Shown piece after piece: positions 9,359 to 17,798 of a DNA stretch of 64,000 nucleotides; positions within the stretch are counted from its first letter, which is position 1; every line of letters starts with the position of its first letter. Source of the DNA: Gilichinskyi gelida. Lineage in GTDB: Bacteria > Acidobacteriota > Thermoanaerobaculia > Gp7-AA8. The notes under the pieces were generated by a model that did not search any database, was not told the origin of the DNA, and was given only the letters and a program-made list of their open reading frames with translations. A program made the position numbers and the translations under genes. Location of the stretch: assembly GCA_038040385.1 (NCBI GenBank), contig JBBPII010000005.1, positions 186,001 through 250,000 of the forward strand, read 5' to 3'.

Positions 9359-9465
9359 GTTTCCCAACAGGCAACGAGCCGATCCGTAGTTGTCTAAGCG
9401 GAAAGACCGTCGAGACGCATTTCCTCTTTGGCAATCACAGCCGCAATCGTTACCTAAGTGGCAAG
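9359..9465 (+). promoter_or_regulatory. Four-operator array with exact 30-bp period
   Basis: Four imperfect 17-bp units begin at 9359, 9389, 9419 and 9449: GTTTCCCAACAGGCAAC, GTTGTCTAAGCGGAAAG, ATTTCCTCTTTGGCAAT and GTTACCTAAGTGGCAAG. Each is a rough palindrome of the form TTnCC-N5-GGCAA. The start-to-start distance is exactly 30 bp each time, about three helical turns, so bound proteins would line up on one DNA face. The last unit ends 21 bases before the ATG of an XRE-type regulator, suggesting autoregulation; the array also lies upstream of the divergent sensor gene. Confidence 0.75.
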
Positions 9466-9486
9466 GCATGTGCATCGCCCGCTGTC

Positions 9487-9861
9487 ATGTACGGTCGCAT
9501 CCTCCGCCAACTCCGCCAATCGAAGGGCCGCGCCCAGGCCGGCGTCGCCAGAAGCGTAGGGATCTCCCCGGCGCATCTGGCGAGGCTGGAAGCGAATCAG
9601 CGCGGGCTGTACGTCGAGGACTTCGTGCGCATCGCCGAGTCGCTCGGCGAGAAGCCTGGCAACCTCCTCCCCAACGACATCGGCGACATCGCCCGCCTCA
9701 AGCCGCTCATCGACCGGCTGGCGGCCGTATCCGCCGAGCGTCTCCCACTGCTCTCGACGATCATCGAAAAAATCATCCTGCTCACCGAAGACGTGCTGCT
9801 GGGCGTCGTACCTCGGCGCAAATCGCGGGCGGTGGCGCCAGGAAAAGGACGTAAGCCATGA
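9487..9861 (+). CDS. XRE-family helix-turn-helix regulator
   Basis: A 124-residue protein with an N-terminal Cro/C1-type HTH: the segment from RILRQLRQSKG through SVGISPAHLARLEANQRG to FVRIAESLG matches the family helix pattern, although the usual TQ before helix 2 is altered to AQAGVA. The C-terminal 60 residues are helical and basic at the end (RRKSRAVAPGKGRK) and may dimerise or bind DNA nonspecifically. ATG at 9487 was chosen because the HTH begins immediately; upstream in-frame codons cross the operator array. Its stop overlaps the next gene's ATG. The four phased operators just upstream make it a likely self-regulated operon head. Confidence 0.85.
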   Translation: MYGRILRQLRQSKGRAQAGVARSVGISPAHLARLEANQRGLYVEDFVRIAESLGEKPGNLLPNDIGDIARLKPLIDRLAAVSAERLPLLSTIIEKIILLTEDVLLGVVPRRKSRAVAPGKGRKP

Positions 9862-10127
9862 CACTCCTCTGGTTCGTCATCATCGGCGCCATCGCCGGCT
9901 GGCTCGCCGGCCAATTCATGCGAGGCAACGGCTTCGGTCTCCTCGGTGACATCATCGTCGGCGTGCTCGGCGCGTTCCTGGGATCCTGGCTGTTCGGAGC
10001 GACCGGGGTCGCGATCGGGCACGGCCTGCTCGGCACCCTGATCGCCGCCTTCATCGGCGCGGTGGTCCTGCTCTTCGTGGTGCGTCTGTTCACCGGCCGC
10101 CGCGCCGGGCGCAGGTTGTGGTCGTGA
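9858..10127 (+). CDS. GlsB/YeaQ/YmgE-type small stress membrane protein
   Basis: An 89-residue very hydrophobic protein with three membrane segments. The pattern WFVIIGAIAGWLAGQFMRG, then GLLGDIIVGVLGAFLGSWLFG, is the signature of the transglycosylase-associated (GlsB/YeaQ/YmgE) family, found in stress regulons of many bacteria; the biochemical role is not established. It overlaps the XRE regulator stop by four bases (ATGA), so it belongs to the same operon and is probably controlled by the operator array upstream. Confidence 0.9.
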   Translation: MTLLWFVIIGAIAGWLAGQFMRGNGFGLLGDIIVGVLGAFLGSWLFGATGVAIGHGLLGTLIAAFIGAVVLLFVVRLFTGRRAGRRLWS

Positions 10128-10342
10128 GCGCGCTCAAGATCGTGGCCATCGTGCTGATCGTGGCGGGCATCGCCGGATTGCTGGTTGGGCAATTCACCTA
10201 CACCAAGAAAACCCACGAGGCGAAGCTCGGACCGATCGATCTCTCGGTGAAGGAAAAACGCACCGTCAACGTACCGCTCTGGGCGGGCATTGCCGCCATC
10301 GTCGCTGGCGCACTGCTCCTCGCCGTCCCGAAACGCGCCTAG
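10124..10342 (+). CDS. Two-helix small membrane protein
   Basis: A 72-residue protein: a hydrophobic helix (about residues 4-22), a soluble loop of about 25 residues rich in charge (TKKTHEAKLGPIDLSVKEK), a second hydrophobic helix and a short basic tail. It resembles DUF3185-like small membrane proteins, but I cannot name it firmly. The GTG at 10124 overlaps the preceding stop (GTGA); another GTG at 10118 would add two residues. It is part of the regulator-GlsB operon, consistent with an envelope-stress role. Confidence 0.75.
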   Translation: MSALKIVAIVLIVAGIAGLLVGQFTYTKKTHEAKLGPIDLSVKEKRTVNVPLWAGIAAIVAGALLLAVPKRA

Positions 10343-10370
10343 ACTCCAGCCTGCAAGCAAAGGAGGGGTT

Positions 10371-10826
10371 ATGGATTCTCCCCGCAAGCGTTCCGTCGTT
10401 CTGGCCGTCGTTGCAGGCGTGGTCGTGATGTTCCTCGCCGGATACATTCCCGGCTGGCTGCAGGCCCGCCGCGCCGCTCAGGCTTCCGGAGAGTGCGCGG
10501 GGCGTCTGGCCGAATTGCAGGCCACCCTGGCGAAAACGCAGCTCGACCTCGAGATCGCCCGATTGCGCGGACGCCTTGGCGACGTGCTCCACGAGGCGAA
10601 CGTGAACAACTTCGGCCTGGCCGCGCAGCAGGCCACGGCGTTCTTCGACGCGTTGCAAGCGGCCGCGGCCAGCCCTCAACTCGCCGCCGGCTCCGCGCGG
10701 CGGGGGGTCCTCGAGGCCAGTCTGGCGCGGCGAGACGAGATATCCGCCGACCTCGCCCGCGCGGACCAAGGCGTCAAGGCGAAGCTCGCGGAGATGTACG
10801 TGCAGTTCGGCCGCGCGATCGAGTGA
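10371..10826 (+). CDS. Membrane-anchored coiled-coil protein, unknown family
   Basis: A 151-residue protein with an N-terminal membrane anchor (SVVLAVVAGVVVMFLAGYIP, residues about 8-27) followed by an entirely helical, Ala-, Glu- and Gln-rich periplasmic part with coiled-coil character (LAELQATLAKTQLDLEIARL). ATG at 10371 has a strong Shine-Dalgarno sequence, AAGGAGGGG. It follows the small membrane protein by 28 bases and is probably the last gene of the regulator-GlsB operon. It may be a structural or stress-related envelope protein; no function is recognised. Confidence 0.75.
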   Translation: MDSPRKRSVVLAVVAGVVVMFLAGYIPGWLQARRAAQASGECAGRLAELQATLAKTQLDLEIARLRGRLGDVLHEANVNNFGLAAQQATAFFDALQAAAASPQLAAGSARRGVLEASLARRDEISADLARADQGVKAKLAEMYVQFGRAIE

Positions 10827-10845
10827 AGAGGAGGGTTCCCCCTCC

Positions 10846-10944
10846 CCAATCCTGAGCGAAGCGAAGGATCTTCGGCTCGATTGTGCCCCGAAGCCCCGTT
10901 CTGCCGGTCGAGCCGAAGATCCTTCGCCTTCGGCTCAGGATTGG
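10846..10944. repeat. Large palindromic repeat element, intergenic copy
   Basis: Two arms of about 35 bp face each other across about 28 bp. The left arm begins CCAATCCTGAGCGAAGCGAA and the right arm is its near-perfect reverse complement ending CTCAGGATTGG. The core CCTGAGCGAAGCGAAGGATC recurs at 34844. The element is flanked by two similar copies of GTGAAGAGGAGGG(A)TTCCCC (about 10823 and 10958), which suggests insertion with duplication of flanking sequence. It lies between convergent genes. Confidence 0.8.
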
Positions 10945-11000
10945 AGACGACGGTCGAGTGAAGAGGAGGGATTCCCCTCCCCTTCACCCGTCACATCAGC

Positions 11001-13652
<2,652 letters not shown>

Positions 13653-13741
13653 CGTTCGTTCCCCCGTTTTTGGACGTAAGTGCAGAGGAGAGTACCGCGC
13701 AAGCGGGAGTTCTGTCACTTCGGTCCTGATAACATCCGCGA

Positions 13742-15232
13742 ATGCATTTCATGAGGCGAAAAACCATGATCGCCGCCGTTGCGGCATTCGGCATCCTCAG
13801 CTTCCCTGCCGCCGCCGACGACCTCGCGGAAATCCGGCGCGAGGTCACCAAGCGGCACGACGAGGCGGTCAAGCGGCTGCAGGAATGGATCGCCCTCCCG
13901 GCCATCGCGGCCGAGGATCGCGGGTTTCCGGCCGGCGCGGAGCACATGGCGAAACTGCTGCGCGACGCGGGATTCCAGCAGGCGACGGTCATCAACACGG
14001 ACGGCCAGCCGGGCGTTTTTGCCACGCTCGATGCAGGGGCGGCGAAGACCGTCGGGCTCTACTTCATGTACGACGTCAAGCAGTTCGACCCCGCGGAATG
14101 GACATCACCCCCGCTCGAGGGGCGGATGGTGGACAAGCCGGACGTCGGCAAGGTCATCATCGGGCGCGGCGCGGTCAATCAGAAGGGACCCGAGGCGGCG
14201 TTTCTGGCGGCGCTGCATGCCATCCGCGGCGCGGGAAAGAAGATGCCGGTGAACCTGGTGCTGGTAGCCGAGGGAGAAGAGGAAATCGGCTCGCCGCACA
14301 TCGGGCAGCTCGTCCGCCGGCCCGAGGTGGATGCGGCGTTTCGCAAAACCGCCGGCGTGTTCATGCCGTCGGCGTCGCAGGATCTCGACGGCATCGTGAC
14401 GGTGAGCCTCGGCGCGAAGGGCGTGGTCGAGCTCGAGCTGGTGTCGAGCGGAGAGAAGTGGGGACGCGGTCCGGCGAAGGACATCCACTCATCGCTCAAG
14501 GCCATGGTCGACAGCCCGGCGTGGCACTTGGTGAAGGCGCTCGATACGCTGGTCTCCGCCGACGGGAACACCATCACCATCGACGGCTATCCGAAGCCGC
14601 GACCGCTCAGCGCGGACGAGAAGGCGATGATCGCCGAGGCGGCGAAGCGGCGCAGCGAAGCGAAGTCGAAGAAGCAGCTCGGCGTGCAGCACTGGATCGA
14701 CGATCTTCCGTGGTTGCAGGCCAACGAACGGCTCGAGTCGCAGCCGACGGTGAATATCGAAGGGCTGGTTGGCGGCTACACCGGGCCGGGCGGCAAGACC
14801 ATCCTGCCGCACCGCGCCGTGGCCAAGATCGACATGCGGCTGGTACCCGACATGAAGATGGCGGACGCGGTTGCCGCGCTCAAGGCTCACCTTGCGAAGC
14901 GCGGTTTCGGCGACATCGATGTCAACGTGACCGGCGGCTACGATCCGACCAGCACCGCGGCCGCCGCGCCGCTGATCCAGTCGCAGGTGGCGGTGTTGAA
15001 GCGCGCCGGCCTCGATCCGTTGATGTGGCCGCGCAACGCCGGCTCGTATCCCGGCTACATCTTCACCGGCGATCCGCTGAAGCTCGCCTCCGGCCACTTC
15101 GGACTCGGCCACGGCGGAGGCGCGCACGCGCCGGACGAGTACTACGTCATCGAGTCGTCCAACCCGAAGGTGCAAGGCTTCGACGGCGCGGTGATGTCGT
15201 TCGTGGAGTACTTGTACGAGCTGGGGCGGTAG
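13742..15232 (+). CDS. M20-family peptidase homologue with altered metal-site residues
   Basis: A 496-residue exported protein with a signal peptide (cleavage about residue 25, FPAAADD) and an M20 metallopeptidase fold. The general-base region AEGEEEIGSPH (about 177-186) and the C-terminal GGGAHAPDEYYV are conserved, including its late histidine ligand. The first metal-ligand motif, normally GHYDV, reads FMYDVK (108-113) with Met109 in place of His, and the bridging-Asp motif, normally GRGAxDDKG, reads GRGAVNQKG (141-149). This could be a divergent subfamily with a different metal site or an inactive paralogue. It is divergent from the TonB receptor, 90 bases apart, so joint regulation is possible. 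Confidence 0.88.
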   Translation: MHFMRRKTMIAAVAAFGILSFPAAADDLAEIRREVTKRHDEAVKRLQEWIALPAIAAEDRGFPAGAEHMAKLLRDAGFQQATVINTDGQPGVFATLDAGAAKTVGLYFMYDVKQFDPAEWTSPPLEGRMVDKPDVGKVIIGRGAVNQKGPEAAFLAALHAIRGAGKKMPVNLVLVAEGEEEIGSPHIGQLVRRPEVDAAFRKTAGVFMPSASQDLDGIVTVSLGAKGVVELELVSSGEKWGRGPAKDIHSSLKAMVDSPAWHLVKALDTLVSADGNTITIDGYPKPRPLSADEKAMIAEAAKRRSEAKSKKQLGVQHWIDDLPWLQANERLESQPTVNIEGLVGGYTGPGGKTILPHRAVAKIDMRLVPDMKMADAVAALKAHLAKRGFGDIDVNVTGGYDPTSTAAAAPLIQSQVAVLKRAGLDPLMWPRNAGSYPGYIFTGDPLKLASGHFGLGHGGGAHAPDEYYVIESSNPKVQGFDGAVMSFVEYLYELGR

Positions 15233-15262
15233 GCGACATCGGCGCGACTTTTTTTGCCATCG

Positions 15263-15290
15263 GTCAAAAATACAAGCGGTGATTTTTGAC
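15263..15290. promoter_or_regulatory. Perfect 9-bp inverted repeat upstream of the ATPase gene
   Basis: GTCAAAAAT (15263-15271) is perfectly complementary to ATTTTTGAC (15282-15290) with a 10-bp spacer. The AT-rich palindrome lies 32 bases before the chosen ATG of the AAA ATPase gene and stands out in this GC-rich sequence. It is a candidate operator or promoter-overlapping site; the binding protein is unknown. Confidence 0.55.
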
Positions 15291-15321
15291 TGTAGGCCAA
15301 AACACCCGTACCATCGGCGGT

Positions 15322-16443
15322 ATGGCGCCCCTCGAAAAGCGCTACCTGCTTCCACAGATTCGCGAAGATCTGGGGCGCAAGATGGTCTTCGTGGCCGGGC
15401 CGCGTCAGGTTGGCAAGACGACCCTTGCCTTCGCCATACCGGGTGCGCGCAAGGGCTACCTCAACTGGGACGTGCCGGAGCACCGCGAGAGAATCCTGAA
15501 GGGTGAGCTGCCGCCTGGAAATCTGTGGGTCTTCGACGAACTGCACAAATACCGCCGGTGGCGAAATTACCTCAAAGGGATCTACGACAGCCGGCGTCCA
15601 CGACAGCGGATTCTCGTGACCGGAAGCGGCAGACTCGACCTCTACCGTTTCGGAGGAGACTCGCTTCAGGGCCGCTACCATATGCTCCATCTTCATCCCT
15701 TCTCGGTCGCCGAACAACGCATCCGCGATCGTGACACCTTCGACCAGCTCCTTCGTCTGGGAGGCTTTCCAGAGCCCTTCCTGGGGGGAAGCGAAGAGCA
15801 GGCGCGGCGCTGGTCGCGCGAGTATCGGACGCGACTGATTCGGGAAGACGTCGCTTCTCTCGAACGCATCCAGGACGTCGGCCATCTGGAGCTCCTCATG
15901 CTGAGGCTTCCCGAGCTTGTCGGATCTCCGCTGTCGATCAATGCGCTGCGAGAGGATCTTCAGGTCAGCCATAAGACGGCCTCCTCATGGATTCAGGCCC
16001 TGGAGCGGCTCTACGCCGTTTTCCGCTTGGCACCTTTCGGCGCACCGCGAATCCGCGCCGTCCGGAAGGAACAGAAGCACTACCACTTCGACTGGTCGAT
16101 CGTGCCGGACGATGCCGCGCGATTCGAGAACCTCGTCGCATCCCATCTGTTGAAATGGGTTCATTTCGAGCAGGACGCCCGAGGCCGGGATGTTGAGCTT
16201 CGCTACTTCCGGGATGTCGACGGTCGCGAGGTTGACTTCGTGGTGACCGATCGAAGGAAGCCGCTGCTGATGGTGGAGTGCAAGTGGGCGGATGCGCCGA
16301 TCGGCAACGGACTTCGATACCTGAAGGCGAAGTTTCCCGCCGGTGCCGCGTGGCAGATCTCGGCAGTCGGACGGAAGGACTATCAGAGCGCCGAAGGGAT
16401 TCGCGTCACACAGGCGCTGAAGCTCTTGGAGACGCTCATCTGA
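15322..16443 (+). CDS. AAA (AAA_14) ATPase with DUF4143 domain
   Basis: A 373-residue ATPase with Walker A GPRQVGKTTL, Walker B LWVFDELHKY and sensor-like VTGSGRLDLY in the N-terminal half. The C-terminal DUF4143 region contains a winged-helix-like part (LREDLQVSHKTASSWI) and a nuclease-like sequence (GREVDFVVTD...LLMVECKW), resembling the D-x(n)-E-x-K core of PD-(D/E)XK folds. These ATPases are widespread on mobile or accessory DNA and are often compared with toxin or defence proteins, but their role is not established. ATG 15322 was preferred; a TTG at 15286 lies inside the upstream palindrome. It stands alone among accessory genes. Confidence 0.85.
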   Translation: MAPLEKRYLLPQIREDLGRKMVFVAGPRQVGKTTLAFAIPGARKGYLNWDVPEHRERILKGELPPGNLWVFDELHKYRRWRNYLKGIYDSRRPRQRILVTGSGRLDLYRFGGDSLQGRYHMLHLHPFSVAEQRIRDRDTFDQLLRLGGFPEPFLGGSEEQARRWSREYRTRLIREDVASLERIQDVGHLELLMLRLPELVGSPLSINALREDLQVSHKTASSWIQALERLYAVFRLAPFGAPRIRAVRKEQKHYHFDWSIVPDDAARFENLVASHLLKWVHFEQDARGRDVELRYFRDVDGREVDFVVTDRRKPLLMVECKWADAPIGNGLRYLKAKFPAGAAWQISAVGRKDYQSAEGIRVTQALKLLETLI

Positions 16444-16458
16444 AGCGGTGCTCGCGCC

Positions 16459-16710
16459 TCAGCGAATCCGCCCGCCGCGAAAATGGCGAATCGACTTGAA
16501 GTGGATGTCGAAATAGCTCGCGGCGGCGCGCAGCGCGCCGGCGACGATCCATTCATCCCGCTTGACGATTCCCTCCAGCGGCAGCCGCATGTGCGCCGGC
16601 AGTATGAACCGGCAGCGCCGGCAGAGCGCACTCCCTTCTGTTTTCTCCAGACTGCAACGCGGACAGCTCCTCCGTTTCGCCAGCTTCTCGACCTGTTGCC
16701 TGGACAGCAT
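16459..16710 (-). CDS. Small zinc-ribbon protein, unknown function
   Basis: An 83-residue basic protein with CPRC and CRRC pairs 12 residues apart that should form a zinc ribbon, followed by a helical region (IVKRDEWIVAGALRAAASYF). The ATG at 16710 has an excellent Shine-Dalgarno sequence (GGAGGGAGGGG on the minus strand). A longer frame from 16785 would read across a terminator hairpin and was not chosen. It faces the AAA ATPase gene tail to tail. It resembles regulatory zinc-finger peptides in size, but no family is recognised. Confidence 0.65.
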   Translation of the reverse strand: MLSRQQVEKLAKRRSCPRCSLEKTEGSALCRRCRFILPAHMRLPLEGIVKRDEWIVAGALRAAASYFDIHFKSIRHFRGGRIR

Positions 16711-16744
16711 CGCAACCCCTCCCTCCCGTGATTCACGCAAAGAC

Positions 16745-16773
16745 AAAAAGGCCGGGGAGCACCCGGCCTTTTT
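16745..16773. terminator. Perfect bidirectional intrinsic terminator
   Basis: A 12-bp perfect stem (AAAAAGGCCGGG with CCCGGCCTTTTT) closes a five-base loop, with A and T tracts forming its ends, so it should stop transcription in both directions. On the + strand it would end read-through from the AAA ATPase gene. On the minus strand it sits 35 bases in front of the zinc-ribbon gene, so that gene either has its promoter between 16711 and 16744 or is attenuated. Confidence 0.85.
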
Positions 16774-16900
16774 CGTACTGCACATGTTGTTGTGCAGGGC
16801 ATCTTAGCGCGTCACGGCGCCGAATGTCGACCAACGACAAGAGCCGCTTTCGGCGGCCCGTTCAGGAGCGATAATTGCTGACATGTGTCACGGGGGTCCG

Positions 16901-17689
16901 ATGCGCTCCGCGCTGATCATCATCGCCCTTACGCTGCCACCGGTCGCGGTGGCCGACGTATGGGATGAGGCGTACAGCCGCGGCCTCAACGCGATCAAGG
17001 CCGAGAACTACGGAGTGGCTGTCGGGGAACTGCAACGCGCCATCGCCGATGAGCCAAACGAATTCATCTCCGATCAGCAGCCGAAGAACGGGTGGACCGC
17101 CTACCTGCCGCACTACTTTCTCGGCATCGCAAAGTACAACGTCGGCGATCACAACGGCGCATTGCGCGAATGGAAGATCTCCGAGGAGCAGGGCGTGGTG
17201 CCGAAGAACCCCCACTACGCGCCGCAACTGCGCGACTGGATGGCGCGTGTGAGCGCGCCGGAAGCGAAAAAACAGACGGCAGCGCGGCCGATCCCTGCAC
17301 CGCGGACGCCGCAGCCACAACCGGCTCCAATTCCCATTCCGACGCCGCAGCCGACCACCACGACACCCACGGCCCCAAGTTCCCTTCCCGCCGCGAACAT
17401 CGCGTTCAACACTCCCGATCAAATCAATCTCGACGAGCATCGCGTGATCAAGCTGTTGCTCGATCTCCAGCGGCCGGCGAAGGAGCTCGAGCAGCAGCTT
17501 CACCATCGCCGCTGGCGGCATGGATGGAATGGCACGCGTCTGGCGCGTCGAGCCTCGCGACGTGATCGACGCAGCGTGCGCCCGTCTGACGCGCAATCTG
17601 ACGCAAGCCGAGTGGACTCAATACATCGGAGCGGAGAAGTACTCGAAAACGTGCGAGCACGTTCGATGAGCACGGGCGACGCCGGATGA
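16901..17689 (+). CDS. Exported TPR-like protein with aberrant C-terminus
   Basis: A signal peptide (MRSALIIIALTLPPVAVADV) is followed by a TPR-like helical pair (AYSRGLNAIKAENYGVAVGELQRAI and LGIAKYNVGDHNGALREWK), then a Pro/Thr/Gln-rich linker (residues about 125-170). From about residue 200 the frame turns into Arg/Ser-rich sequence with no protein-like pattern, and the genuine coding signal moves to another frame, where the end of a WD40-type protein can be read. The original C-terminus therefore seems lost and replaced by out-of-frame sequence. ATG 16901 has GGGGG upstream; an ATG at 16883 is also possible. Periplasmic scaffold function is a guess. Confidence 0.6.
   Translation: MRSALIIIALTLPPVAVADVWDEAYSRGLNAIKAENYGVAVGELQRAIADEPNEFISDQQPKNGWTAYLPHYFLGIAKYNVGDHNGALREWKISEEQGVVPKNPHYAPQLRDWMARVSAPEAKKQTAARPIPAPRTPQPQPAPIPIPTPQPTTTTPTAPSSLPAANIAFNTPDQINLDEHRVIKLLLDLQRPAKELEQQLHHRRWRHGWNGTRLARRASRRDRRSVRPSDAQSDASRVDSIHRSGEVLENVRARSMSTGDAG
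17505..17669 (+). pseudogene. C-terminal remnant of a WD40-repeat protein
   Basis: In frame 3 this segment reads TIAAGGMDGMARVWRVEP, the end of a WD40 blade (normally DGTARVWxV), then DVIDAACARLTRNLTQAEW and TQYIGAEKYSKTC before a TGA at 17667. The AC-x-RL-x-RNLT-x-EW-x-YIG pattern is the usual tail of large bacterial TIR- or kinase-linked WD40 proteins. No start or earlier blades remain in frame, so it is a relic, joined to the TPR-like gene by a deletion. It lies 130 bases before a TIR-domain gene. Confidence 0.7.
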
Positions 17690-17798
17690 AGACGGCCGGC
17701 GCGAGCCGGTGCTAGTCTGCAAACCAGCGCCCGCCGATGAACACGATCTCCGCCGCTTCGCTGCCGCAGAATCATTACCTCCTTCCGAGCCGCAACCG

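Noticed and set aside
9359..9465. The 30-bp periodic units as a CRISPR array
   Set aside because: Units are only 17 bp, imperfect and palindromic, with 13-bp gaps; there are four, with no cas genes. Operators explain them better.
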